DNA of 64,000 nucleotides, from NCBI RefSeq assembly GCF_001949145.1, contig NW_019091370.1, forward strand, positions 2,436,074 through 2,500,073, read 5' to 3'. This document shows, piece after piece, positions 1 to 11,790 of the stretch (its first letter is position 1; every line of letters starts with the position of its first letter). Under the pieces are notes generated by a model that was not told where the DNA came from, made no database searches, and saw nothing but the letters and a program-made list of their open reading frames with translations. Source of the stretch: Acanthaster planci (taxonomy: Eukaryota > Echinodermata > Asteroidea > Valvatida > Acanthasteridae). Made by a program: the position numbers and the translations under genes.

Positions 1-430
1 TCAGAGCATCGCCTCAACAGCGAAGCCTCGGGCGTTATTTCTGTAATGATGTATATGTGCCCGCTCTTGGGTTGGCGTAAACAGGCAGGAAGCACACAAC
101 GATTACCCCCGGTTGAAGTGTGAGGCGATCACGAAGCGGTGATCCAACCCGAGACCTGGCATGGTGTGAGGTGCACCATCCAATCCCCGGCGCGCGCCTA
201 CTATAGACGGACATCATCAAAGCGCGACTCCAGTGTATGCCGGATCCTCACGGCATCATTGTGCCCTTTTCTTCCGGGCGGGAGATGGTCGTTAGAAGCT
301 GCGTCTCTCCAGCTTGGCGCGAACAGGAAGCAGAGGAAGTCGCGAGCTAAACGCCTCATTGGCTAGGTAACACCTGCCTGCTGTAGTCAAGCGGCTGGCT
401 CGGCCAAATCGAACCCCCGGTGCACTTTTG
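1..430. other. GC-rich island at left edge, candidate non-coding element
   Basis: The stretch is clearly richer in G, C and CpG than the sequence after 430. It contains GGCGCGCGCC-like words, CCAATC at 179-184, and ATTGGCT (CCAAT on the other strand) near 358. Short frames are open on both strands but none resembles a protein. I call it a candidate regulatory element only by composition. Confidence 0.3.
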
Positions 431-680
431 CATGGACATTGTTGGGCGGTTTACATTATAAATGCCTGTTTAAATTAAGTTTCAATCAGTAAAATGTGGT
501 GTAACCATCTTATGTACACTCAGAACGCCCCCTGTTGATTGCAGCTGGAAAGTGGCAGGCTGCCAGTACTACTTATTGAAACCCCCAACTGTGCTGGTAT
601 TTATGGCGTCAACGTACAAGTTGGCAAATAAGGTGGTAACCACACTCATTCAGAGTCACATTTCGCAGATGCATGTAAAA

Positions 681-1008
681 ACAATAATAACAACAGTTTT
701 TATATAGCGCCTTTAACTAACTTAGATCAAACACGGACGTATATAAAAAAAAACCTGGACTTGCAACGCCTTTGTATGAAAAAGAAGCCAACCAGCGTCC
801 ATTTTACCGAGCCGAATACAAAACCGTGGGTTGGCTCCCTTCTATTGACGTCAGGAAGAACAAAGGCGGGCATTACTAGGAAAGCTTTGTATTCGGCTCG
901 GTAAAATGGCTGCGAGTGGATTCAATGACCCTATAAGCTGATGAAGGGCATTGCGAGTCCAGATTTTATTATACACGTCCGTGAGATCAAAGCGCTTTCC
1001 ATTATTGT
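681..1008. repeat. Imperfect inverted repeat (foldback) around 850
   Basis: The left arm (681-822) and the reverse complement of the right arm (886-1008) share, in order, ACAATAAT, AGCGC..TTT, GATC..CACGGACGT, a T-A-rich step, CTGGACT.GCAA.GCC and a perfect 24-bp inner arm. The outer parts look like SINE tail sequence. The 63-bp centre contains the palindrome TGACGTCA. The structure could be a foldback element or two opposed SINE ends. Confidence 0.7.
799..909. repeat. Perfect 24-bp inverted repeat, arms 799-822 and 886-909
   Basis: The left arm, containing TTTTACCGAGCCGAATACAA, is exactly reverse-complemented in the right arm, with 63 bp between. It is the inner, undecayed part of the larger foldback. 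Perfect pairing inside decayed outer arms suggests recent conversion or selection on the core. Confidence 0.85.
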
Positions 1009-1296
1009 GACCCCTGCTCACTGGGTCCAAGAAACATTCTAAATACCATCCTCCTGGGGAGTATACAGCTCGATGCTGCCATTTTTGGCGCAAAGCAGCC
1101 AAACCAACCACAATAACCATCTCTGCCCTAACAGGGTACCGAGTTACCCCAGGGTGGAGAGAGGCAATGAGTGACAAAGTGCCTTGCCTAAGGGCACATG
1201 CACCATGACCCCAGGCTTGATTCGAACCCGCAACCTGCAGCTTTACCCGCCGACTACGATTCGATGCTCTTAACCACAAGGCTCCTGCACTCCACT
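925..1296 (-). mobile_element. tRNA-derived SINE
   Basis: On the minus strand a tRNA-like head has an A box TGGTTAAGAGC (1266-1276) and a B box GGTTCGAATC (1219-1228). These are followed by CCCTTAGGCAAGGCACTTTG and a CCACCCTGGGGTAACTCGG stretch typical of invertebrate tRNA-SINE bodies. The tail carries AAAGCGCTTTGATC. A 169-codon open frame over the element is incidental. An A-rich tract follows on the plus strand at about 1424-1475. Family name not assigned. Confidence 0.7.
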
Positions 1297-2152
1297 CCAT
1301 ATAGTTGTGAGGACACGTGATGCGTTTGAAATATTCAGTCTGGTGCTGCTTCACTGCCATTTGCTCACAACGAGAGGAAACACTCCTCAGATTTTATTGT
1401 GCATGCTGTCCACCTCCCCCGAAAAACAAAAACAAAACAACCAAAAAAACAAAATTAGGCCTAAACCCCAAAAAACTGCTAGAGTTGAGATGTTAGGTAA
1501 TTAATCCGATCGTTTGATGCAATCGTGCTTTTTATAAGCGGCGGATGTCTATATCCATTTAATATCCTGCTTGGCGCTTTAGGAAACACAAACTCGAAGG
1601 ATTTTGTGTCTAACTAACTAGCGTGCAAGTTACTTGTAGATTTACTGGTGAGCTATAGATGTAAGGTCGATACCAATTTACGGCGGCAAATTTATCACAA
1701 ATTCGGTTAAAAAGGCCTAAGCATGAACCCTGGAATAAACTGCACAGGGCAACGGGGGGGGGAATGAAATCTTGTCCTGAAAACAATGCTGATCTCTCGT
1801 TGACCTATGCCTCGTCTAAATTTAAACCATTGGGTTGAACACTTTCCAGGGTGTAAAGTAGCACGACTGAGTATACAGGCGTTGCTGAAAATGGAAACAC
1901 TTTGGTTGTTGGGATATCGCTGGTGCACTGCGCAGGGTCCCCCTGAGGAAATAGGGTGCTTTGCAGGGAAATGAAAATAGCATTGTCCTACCAATAATGT
2001 TTCTGCCTTTAGCCCTACCCCAATTGTTTACATCTCTGTCCACTTCCTGTTCCTTACTTCCCACTGACGCGACGCTGGCAGAGGGGAGCAGACATCTTTA
2101 ATATCCGATCACTTTACAGCCAGCAAAACTCCCTTCCCGCCAAAACAAACCC
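1297..2152. other. Unique sequence, nothing recognised
   Basis: This holds an A-rich low-complexity tract (about 1424-1475) and a nine-G run near 1755. No exon, RNA gene or repeat was seen. Confidence 0.5.
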
Positions 2153-2211
2153 TTAACCCTAACAGTCCTCAATCCTCCAACAGGTGAAGGATTGAGGACT
2201 GTTAGGGTTAA
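2153..2211. mobile_element. 51-bp piggyBac-like miniature element with TTAA flanks
   Basis: TTAA (2153-2156) and TTAA (2208-2211) flank a 51-bp unit. Its two 20-bp ends, CCCTAACAGTCCTCAATCCT and the exact reverse complement, are separated by 11 bp (2177-2187). A TTAA duplication plus a terminal CCCT is the hallmark of piggyBac-type insertions. The whole is also a perfect 24-bp hairpin. It has no coding capacity, so it would need a transposase in trans. A plain hairpin is the alternative. Confidence 0.65.
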
Positions 2212-4779
2212 TCGATTACTGGAAAGTGTCATGAATGTGTGTGCATTCTTCACGCAGGAACATTTGATCCTGTTTGAGAATCTCGAGTTTTCTTGAATGA
2301 TGTAACCTTATCAATAAGTCTTGTATCGGGCAACCCTTTGTCTTTGTGTAATCTGTTTGGCCATTCCACACTCGCCATAATGCTAAACTGAAGTAGTGTT
2401 TACATTTTGCAGAAAAAGTTGTTTGTTGCCACCCGAACGTTGCTGTTTAGTCTGCAGTCTTAGTTTTCCAGTCTTGACCCAACTTAATGTGACCCTGTCC
2501 CCGTGATTGGACGTACGTTTGGTTAGTTTCTGACCGAGAACGAGAGTCGCCAAAATACGAAAAACAACATGTGGTATGGTTGTGCGAGTGATACACAGTA
2601 GCTCTCGAAATCGTGTACGGATCGGGCCCCTTAAAAAACAACAACAAAACAAAAAAAAACACAAAAAAAGAAAACAAAAACACTGTACGGTCGCAATCGA
2701 GCGAACACGTTCCCAGTTTGGTCTCACTTGAGTCAATTTTTTTCTGCATAAAAACACATTGACTTGGGCGTGAGGTCTGGGACAGTCATAATGCTGGAGA
2801 CAAAGAAGAAGTCGTGGTTTGGAATGCATAGGCCTATATGCGTTATATAGGGTCGACGCAAGTGTTATTATTTCAACAAGAGATAGTTGGTGCCCGCACT
2901 ACATGCGCCCTGTACATCATGGAGGTTGTTTGAGCCCTTACAAACAATTTCTAACGGCTTTCTTATACTGTTCCATAGAACACTGACAAGCAGAGTATTT
3001 GAGATATTGTTCAGTTAATGCCGATGCAAAGGAACATACCAAGCGACGCAATGACCTATGATGATCTACTGAAAATTCTAAGAGAAAAATTCTGAGAGGC
3101 TATCAATGCCCTGACCTTTGATCTCTGGCCATGAATTACTGATAAAGACTCGCAGTATCAAAGTTCACCTTGCCAGTAAACGAACAAAATAGAGAAAGGC
3201 CTATACAACGTCCGAATTTAAAGCAGGTGCCACTTTAATAACTGCTCTAAAAACCCAGTCTCTGGTTCAAAAGTAGCCCGCCAGCCTACCCCCCCGGAAC
3301 CAGACTTCTTTGGTCGGGCCAACAAAACTCAAAACACGCCTGCCCGCACCGTGAATCACAAATTGCTCAAATTTCCTCGTGTTTGCATTTCCAATTTCCG
3401 ATATGGGGGGCTAGCATGGCGCTGGAGGAAGCTGGAGGGCCAAAGAAGTAAGTTGTTCGTGGCGTTGTTAGGCTTAATTGAGTCACTACCGCCTTATTCC
3501 CGTCGGGCGGTTGGGTCAGTATGTTCAATATCTCTGGTCCATTCGTCTTCTGTTCAGACTTGGCCCCGTACCGTCAACATACCTTTTGCTTTACAGTGAT
3601 AAGGGGGAACGAGTTAGTCCGCAATTCTGACTGCGAAATTCTATCGGGGTCGAATCAGTTCTTCTTCCGCTGATTTTTTTTTGGGGGGGGGAGCGGTTTT
3701 GAAACTAGACATGCGTCGTGGAAATGTCAACGCGAGGCTGGTGCGGGTAATTGCTCGTGACATGGGGTACTAGACGGATGCTGTTTGAAATGAAAAAGGT
3801 GATTGAAAAGGGCGGAGCCACCAAACGGGGCCATTAAGTGGGGGGATGTCGCGAAGTGGTAACGGATCCTAATATGGGTTCAATCGCGGGGGGGGGGGCT
3901 TGGCTGGAATATCTGTGAATATTGAGCAGATTGTCATGATTCTGAATAGGTTTTGTAGGTCTAGGACTGACCTCCCCGGAGACAGCCCGTTGATAGGGTG
4001 TTCATGTAGGTAAATTTCGAGCCAGTTTCACCGCTGATCCCTAGACTATTTACTCGACAAGTAGGCCTGTAGACTGATACGTGTATTACGATTTGAGCGC
4101 ACGTCAGTGTAGCTATTTCCTCAGCACTAAAAAGAAGTTTCCTCAGCGTCATGGGGAACCAGAATTTTTCATGAGAGGGCCTTTAAGGGTGCAGTCGACT
4201 TTATTATGAGCACGTTTAGTTTCCTGATCAAAATATGGCTTTTGGTGAGAAGAGCACGTAGAAGCATTGGCTGTGAAGTAACGGATTAAAACAAACCAAC
4301 GAACCAAACTTTATGAAAATTATTCTTTTTTGAAAAATTATTTATGGTAAGAAGTTGACTTCTATCGCCATTAAGAGAGCTACTTTTTAACGAAGAAACA
4401 GAAGGAAACGTCTTGGTAAAAAATTAAATGATCTCTAAGTTGTTGCAGGTATAGATACGGACTTGTCACAGGAACGTGACCCTGACGTTGCACAATTTTT
4501 ACACCACTCAACTGTATAGTTAACTGTATTATTCAAACAAGATCAAAATGGTCTGAGTACGAACTGCTTTTTTTTAATCCAAAATAATGTTTTCAATAGC
4601 AAACACAATCGCAACTACTATTACCTAGGCCAGAAAATTGTCTAAAAGGCTAGATATAAAGTAGCCCCCGAACCAATTGTTTTTACTGAACAGCTGCTGA
4701 GCTGAAACGTTGGACGGTCTCCCACAAATCACCTTTTAAAGTAGACTGTACATAACGACATTGGTTTCTGTTATTTTCC
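2212..4779. other. AT-rich unique sequence
   Basis: The main feature is an A/C-rich simple tract at 2631-2684 that opens long C/F-rich frames on the minus strand (about 2383-2829); these are low complexity, not genes. G runs occur near 3674-3690 and 3889-3898. No gene or RNA was seen. Confidence 0.5.
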
Positions 4780-5125
4780 AAATCTTACATTTGAGTGGAA
4801 AATTAATGTACATATCAAACAAAAATGAGCCCACTGAGCGGAGAACCATCAGGCAGAGGCGTTTTTTGAGGAAGATCGGGTTGTTGAAAGGGACCTCTTG
4901 GGGGAAAAATGGAGGGCGGGAAGTGTCCAACGAACAGGTGGTGTGCTGGTTGTACTCGTTCAAGAACAATGCGGAGTTTTTAACGTCGGCACATATCATA
5001 CGGCGGTTCAGCACCGAGCAGGTGGCGTGCCCTGCCCGGATTTGTAGAATAAGGGCTGTCCAAACACCGCAGGAACTCGGAATTGATAATGGATGAGCGA
5101 GGAAGAGCGGGCCCGGGAACATCTC
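4780..5125. other. GC-rich island open on both strands
   Basis: Frames are open across most of this stretch on plus (4761-5096) and minus (4736-5122). That pattern fits a low-TA, GC-rich block better than a gene. The plus frame has no family resemblance and no clear splice sites. A relic exon is possible but unsupported. Confidence 0.3.
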
Positions 5126-5389
5126 TCTGCGATTTAAATTTTCCCTGCTAAAACAAATTCATGGGTTGACCTTCAATTTGATTAAATATCGTCGTCTGTT
5201 TCAGCACGATATGTCTGTTCATTCATCTCTTTTTGCGCTCACTCTGGGAAAATGAGGCAACGAGGAGAGATATGAATTTGTTGTTTGCTATCCTCTTAGC
5301 TCGTCGGGATACTTTATGCGTGCAAAAAAGGATGAAGTAAAACGCACTGGCGACGTGGTTGTGTGTAGACACGCAGCCCGGCCTTGCCG

Positions 5390-6410
5390 TGAAATTAAAA
5401 GAATTCAGCGCGCGATGTAATATCGCTGGAAATGGATGCTCGGCTGCAGTCATGTGACGTTGGGTCGAATAATCAGCCGGAAACTGGGCAAGGGGAACCC
5501 AATCAAGAGTCTTTTTAACGGGTTATGGCAGGGCCTGTTATTGGGCGTACTTATTAAACGTTTACTAGTAATACATTTCAATTTATTTCAAATGTCGCTT
5601 CTGCCGCGTGTGCCTCATACACAATCCGCAAGAACGGGCCTATATACTCCCTTTTTTTAGCTGGTAATTTCTTCGTTCGACATCACCGCACCATTGTAAT
5701 TGCAGTCTCCAAAACTGCTCTTTTTAAGAGCCGGAAGTGGCCTCCGGCTACACGATGCTCCAGGGAGCCGGAAGGGGTGCATGTGCAGCGGCATGCTCGC
5801 GGCCCTCAGCGAACAACAGCGGAGGTTGCCTATAAGACGAGGAAGCGAGCGCACTGGCAGTGATTGATGGGAAAGGATGCAGCGGGAGAAATGTTCCAAC
5901 ATCAGGCCCCCGCTGCCTCATTCTACACTCCCGTGTTAACACGGGTATGAACGAGGGGAAAACACGCAGCTGGGAGGCATTCCTCCCTGCTTCCTTGAAT
6001 AATTACCACGTTGGAAACTGTTCCATTTTCTCTGCGTCCTTAAGGAGGAGTAGACGGAAGAAGAGAAAGGGGAGATGGCAAGAGGCGGAGGCAAAGAAGT
6101 TGGGCGATCGCATCATCGCCACCATGCTCTTCCTGAGATCCACCAGAGCCCCTCGCAGCCCGCGGGCGGCACGTTCGTCCACATTTGCGCTGAGCGCTTT
6201 GACGCTGATTGGCCGTGTCGTGTCAGCCATCTACGGTTTAGAGTTGCCGATTAAGAGGATCCCCGGCGCAGGCGTTTTGGCCTTCTCGGTCGCCTCGATT
6301 ACTGCCTGGATCTAAACGCTCCCCAGATTGTCCGCTAAGTGACTGGAATGAGCGCTTATGGGATAACGGCAGGAGAAATCCTCCTTAAGATGCCGATGTC
6401 AACTACCAAG
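5390..6410. other. GC-rich island, candidate conserved non-coding block
   Basis: The stretch is rich in CpG and homeodomain/CCAAT-type words, such as GATTGGCC near 6208, GATTACTGCC near 6297 and AATAATTACC near 5998. Frames at 5860-6315 (plus) and 6003-6230 (minus) overlap on opposite strands with no family match, so I do not call them genes. Island status is inferred from composition. Confidence 0.35.
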
Positions 6411-9400
6411 CGATCAGCAGCCACCTTCTTTTTCTCCCCTTCCCCTACTCTTTTTATCTATTCATTTATTGACGGCTTAAAAGGCTTTCTGCTTCTGACT
6501 TGAGGCGGTCCGTTTTGACGAGCTTCACGATTTGGGAAAAAAAAGAGCACAGGACGATAAGAAAATCTCATCCACTCTAATTGACCTAAGTGGACCTGTA
6601 GAGAAGTTGATGTGCGCGAGAGGATTCTGCAGTTATGGATATTGTGGAAGTCAATTTAAAGAATTCAATTTGGAATGATAAAACGGAGAATATTAGACGA
6701 TGCCGCTCAGTGACGAAGTCATAAGCCGCCTTTCAAGGACGTGTAAAAATCCCGTCAGAAACTCGCCTCTCACTGTTGAAAAATCCGCCTCGCACTTCAA
6801 TCGATTTTTTTTACTTTATTTGAAGGTTAATTTGGGAAGTTCTGAGAAGCAAAACTCGTTTTGAACCTTTCCCCAGCTGGTAAATGATACTAGGTATTTG
6901 CTGAGTCAGTCCTGTCTGCCGTAATGGAACGATCGTTTTGCAAGCTGTCGCATTATTAAAGATTGACACGCAGTGCGATGACGTTCAGACGTATACTATT
7001 GCCTTATATTAAATAGTGGGCGTTTGTAGACTTGAAACAAGTTGCATATAACACAGTTGAGAAAGGAGCCGGAAGGGGGAAATTGTGGCGTCGTGGGTTA
7101 CCTCCAAGCAGAGCTGATTATAAAGAGCGTTGCGACATGAGTGTCTCCATTGTCGGAAACAAAATGGTGGATATGCGTCGGTGCACAACAACAATTAGCA
7201 CACAAGAGCTGCATATCGAACTGCAAACATAATGACAGCCATTTTGTTTCCGATGTGGTGCAACTCGCTCTTTAAACAGCCGTACCTCCGAACTACGATC
7301 TGCCAAAAAACCCACCCCCCAAAAAAACCCCCAACACCCGCAAAAATGACTTAGTGCCTTGAAGCTCAGCATTGGCCATAAGACTGGCTGCCCAAGGCCC
7401 AATTTAAGGGCCTTGGCCATAGCCTTGAGGGATGTAAAGCTTTGGCCACTGGCCTTAGCGTTGGATGACTGAACTTTTCAACACTATACGTGCCTACAGC
7501 ACAACGCGTCGTCTCCAATGCCCTACATCACGCTTAATCTAGACCACTAAGAGCATTTTTTTCATTCAATCACTCCGTGAGAGCACTGTAAATTGTCCTT
7601 TGGAGTGCCCACCAGGGTGCTTGCTTTATAGGAGGTTAGAAAACGGTTCGCAGCGGTGACCCACTCTGACCCTCCAACTCTCGGAGCACACCTGCCCTGA
7701 AGATGCGCCCGAGTGGACAACAAGCCTTTCATCTCGGGCAGAGGAGCTATGCCTAGCCTTGACGAGAGGGCTGAGCATGGCAAAGGAGGCGTACTGGTCG
7801 CTCTCGAGGGGGGCCTGTCCTGGGAGCAAAGTATTACGGGATCCGTGCTTGTCGTCTGGTGTGTTGACTATGTATCTGGTGCCATTTGACTGAAGAAGAC
7901 CCCTCTTGGACAATTTTGTGAACACCACACTTACGTTCTTTTCAGAATTTCTTAACACGTTTCAGGTGTCTGAATAACTGGTATTGGCGAAATGGAGCTT
8001 TATAGCTCTCTTACGTGCAAAACACAACATCGGCAGCCCTTTACTTAAATTCTCGATATTTTACAGGCGACATAACAAAACAGGTCCCCATTCAGCATCG
8101 TACACCCAAGGACCCCCCCCCCCGAGAACAAGAAAAGCTAGCGAAATAAAATCTCGTATTTATGTTACGGCATTGTGTCATCTCCTGTGAGGATAGGCTG
8201 TCAAGATAAACACTGTGATGTTGATAATGTGTCCTAGATACACACCCACCTGTACGCTATAAACAAGAGAATCTGCTTACACGCTAAAACATTAAAACCA
8301 TGTCAACTAAGGAACATTATCGCCCAAATGACCCATTTTTCAAGGTAGGTCAGTCCACTGCCGCAAAAACTTGGGTACATAATTCAAGACGTTTCAAGTT
8401 CGAGAAAGGACTTCATGAACTGGATCGCTTTCCAACCCACGCGACAGTGTGATTAGTCGACACTGATACCTTTTCCCTTTTAGAAAACAGCACCTTAGAG
8501 TATCACCCTACTCAATGGGCTTATGCTCGGGACCTGTGACAATGAACTAAACGTAGACACTTATAGAAGACGCAGTTGGGGGATTTTGCCTTCAACCACA
8601 GGCTAAAGTTGTCTGTGATGTCCATTCACAACAGTTACGGTAAGGGATATGCTGGTATAGTAACGCCCTCTTCTTTCCAAGCAAATACAGCATGGTCCTC
8701 TGTCGTTTTGGATGACTGAAAACTACCAAGAGACGAAGCAGGCAAAACGACTAATGGATGCAAGGGGCATTTTCTGTAAAGTCTGAACGCTTGGAATTCT
8801 GGATGATTCAGTGCACATGTCCTTACAGAACTGTCTCAAACACTTTGCGACAACAGAATTCCGTCGCAGTTGTCGCCCTATTTGCTAAGTTCAAAAAGTA
8901 CAGTACCCGGCAGTGCGTTCACTCGTTGCCGCCGCACTCTCTGTGTTTAGCGTGGAGGAAACGCAAAGCATTGTGGGTGGCTCACCTGCACGACTCACAC
9001 ATCTGACTCTACATCAGAAAATTATACCAAAGTTTACACTGACTTTTACACTGGAAAATGCGTAAATATGTAAATGGTTATTACCATAGTATAATGTGGT
9101 AGTAACAAATAAGACAAATGTACAAGATTTAAATGCAATAAGCCATAGAGCACGCTATCAATGTCAACAAACGTGTTCGAGGGTCACATTACCAAATTTA
9201 TTTCTAACACTATCTGAAAAACAAAACAAATATTTTCACCGAGATTCCGAGTTCAATACGTTAACAATCAAAATCATTAGGGGGGTTCGTGTCAATGCAT
9301 TGCCTTCCTGTTAGAATGACAGCAGCCGAAACACATCTGAAAACGGTTAGTAAGAACAGCATGTCACTGACATACTGACACGTTTTAACACGGTATGACA

Positions 9401-9470
9401 AGAGGCTCCAGGCATGAGTGAAAGTTTGAATTATGATGCGGAAGCGCACACATCCAAAACGACCTTTTGC
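6411..9470. other. Unique AT-rich sequence with one hairpin
   Basis: A 9-bp perfect hairpin, CCAAGGCCC (7392-7400) and GGGCCTTGG (7408-7416), lies in a stretch that repeats GGCCTTGG/TTGGCCA words to about 7465. C runs occur at 7313-7319 and 8108-8117. No gene-like signal was seen. Confidence 0.45.
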
Positions 9471-9800
9471 CGTCTTGTTGCGTTCGCCTTTGAATCACTT
9501 TTCCAATCAGAAGTAGAGATCGGCTCAAAGATTGTGCGTGGCACCGCTTTGCTCAATCCTGTGATTGATGCATTCTGCGTCGGCTAGACACGTCCAATCA
9601 CGGGCCTTGGCCCGCCATAATGCATCCAAGCGGGGCAGGCGCGCATCACTGGGGAAGACGTCAAATTCGACTCGGCAGAGCCGGGTCTACACCCTGCCGC
9701 CGGGCCGGGGTCTCGCGATCTCCGTAAACGAAAGCATTCGGGCCTGCTAATGACGGCTTTCCTCGCGCTTCCTGGAAGCCAGATGAACAATGTGTCTCGG
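9471..9800. other. GC-rich island with CCAAT boxes
   Basis: This contains CCAATC (9504-9509 and 9595-9600), GTGATTGATG (about 9561-9570), CTAATGA near 9748 and dense CpG around 9640-9720. The composition is enhancer or promoter-like. There is no TATA box, exon or transcript evidence. Confidence 0.35.
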
Positions 9801-11140
9801 AGTATTCCCCGATGGTTGCATGTTCGCAAGCGTGCGGCCTATGTTCGAATGTTTCTCGGCTTATCATGATTATGACTTCATTGTTCAGGTGGTCGGGTTT
9901 CATGGGTGCACACGTGAAAGGGAAATTGGAGGAAATTGGGACAAGAGTCCCCACCCCAACTGTCAATCTGGGAAGGGAAGGTATGACTCCTTTCCCCCAT
10001 CTCCACGTTTTTCATTTTTATTTTCGAGCAACGGTGACGTCTGTGGACGAGAGACAAAAGTTTTTATTCGTGCTTGTCAGGGTTGGTTAGCCTTGATCCG
10101 TTTCAGTACTAGTCCGCTTTGCCCCTTGTCTCATGTAACCTTCTCTGCATTACGGTGGCCCCGAAGTGACAGTAAGCATTGCACCTTATCTGGTGTTGAT
10201 TGGGTGTACTCACTTCTGGCCACTTCTGGATTCTGTGGAGAGTGCTTTGTTCAACGTTGTTCTGCAATGGTCGGCTTTGACCTAGAACTGAGTTCGATTC
10301 AATCTGACCAAACACCCGCGGTTGGACATTCAACAATCATGGTCCAACATGTGAGCTGACCAATTAGATGCCAGATCAGCTTACCGAGCCTCGAAATACC
10401 TCTTGGTATTAGCACTTATAGACATGTCAGAGTGTACAGCAAGGAGCAAGGACTAGAAGCTGCCGTGATGATGTACAGCCAGTTAACGTCGGATTTTCTT
10501 ACCCGAAAAAACTGTTGAGGACATTTTCTTTCTGCAAATTCTTGGAAATTGCAATTGATTTATGACACAACCATGCACGTCATACGTGAACACGTCAACC
10601 GCGGAAATGAAAAAGAAGTCTTGAACGAGTGTACACGTCCTCCGTGGAACAAATTGTGTTTGTTCACTGGTCATCCGGTGTCAAGTGATTAACCGTAGGT
10701 CGACAAGAAACGCTCCGTCTTTGAAATTAGCGCGCAGGCGTAAGGTACGCGGAAATCAACTGCGCATTGACCTGGGTGTTCGTTTTCTGGGCTGCTGAAC
10801 TCTGCCAGGTGAACCTCGGCGTTTGGTGTTTGTTGCTCTGGTGTACTTTGCAAAGCCACGCACTATAGGCGTGCCGCCTCACCGTTCTGCTTTCCAACGC
10901 CAATCTCTCTCAGCGAGGATGAGTATCACACTTTCAACAAGTTTCAACTTCGGTCTTTTTTCGAAATGGCTCCGCGCAATGCATGCACTTCTTGTTTTGA
11001 CTTCTGTGTTCTCCCCACGCTTCCGGGTTTGCGTACAAGACCCCCCCGCAGTGATCGACAGAGATGCCGGACCTACCTTTGAATGCTATTGACGCCCATT
11101 GCCTGGTGCCAGGCCCTAGGAGTCGACCCTTGGAAGTTCA
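9801..11140. other. Unique sequence holding the longest open frame (189 codons)
   Basis: The plus-strand frame 9790-10359 is the longest in the window. It is Cys, Ser and Phe rich without domain pattern, begins inside the preceding island and has overlapping open frames in two other phases. I see no splice sites or homology and treat it as chance. Confidence 0.4.
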
Positions 11141-11192
11141 AAATATATAATAATATATTGTATATATTGTATAATATATATAATATATTGTG
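11141..11192. repeat. AT-only simple repeat
   Basis: About 52 bp made almost only of ATAATATATT and GTATATATTG words with internal dyad symmetry. It is an unstable low-complexity tract. Confidence 0.7.
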
Positions 11193-11589
11193 AAAATTAG
11201 GAACAAAAAGTGCACTAGTAATTTGGAGGCCCAGTGGCCTTGTCATTACTAGGTAAAAAAACGACCGCTATTGTTCACGCACGGATACCATGGGTCTGTA
11301 GTAATGTTCCAAGTTGTCTGAAGGTATTGATAAAATACAACCAATCGACAATGATTGAAGTATGAACAAAACCAGTGTTACACAGACATGGCTAACAAAG
11401 CGGGAAGAGTTTAACATACCAACACAGGCGAATATCATCCAAAATTGCACTCCGTTATTTTTGAAGCACACACACACAAAAGGCTCTTTGAAATACATCA
11501 ATTAAAACCCTCAATTAGGACAGCCCCCTCTTTATTGAATTAATCCATCAACCTCCTTCCCCCTCTAAAAGTCGATCTAATGACAAACC

Positions 11590-11790
11590 AAACACATAAA
11601 CAGGCGTCGGGGTGACTGGGGTCCCTTAGCGGGACACAGCTGAAGCGATGCTGGGGAAGTGATCCCGTCCGCTTCTCATTCTGGGCCCCCCGAATAAACA
11701 GGCTCTCCCTAACTGAAGAAGCGGCAGGTGGCCAAATACGCAGCTAATCTACTGCGGCTAAACACACGCGATGGGAAGGGGAAGCTTTCG
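11590..11790. other. Small GC-rich island
   Basis: This is a GC-rich block between AT-rich flanks, including GGTCCCTTAGCGGGAC (11620-11635) and GCAGCTAATC near 11742. It is a candidate regulatory element by composition only. Confidence 0.25.

Noticed and set aside
400-425. Possible tRNA B box (TCGAACCCCC) at the left island
   Set aside because: No A box at the proper distance on the minus strand and no cloverleaf.
851-1360. 169-codon minus-strand open frame
   Set aside because: It runs across the SINE and the inverted repeat; its sequence is the tRNA-like head and body of the SINE, not a protein.
2383-2829. Membrane-protein-like minus-strand frames rich in F, L and C
   Set aside because: The hydrophobic run comes from an A/C-rich simple tract at 2631-2684.
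9790-10359. Longest open frame in the window (189 codons, plus strand)
   Set aside because: No domain pattern, no splice context, overlapping open frames in other phases, and it begins inside a GC-rich island. A chance frame is the simplest reading.
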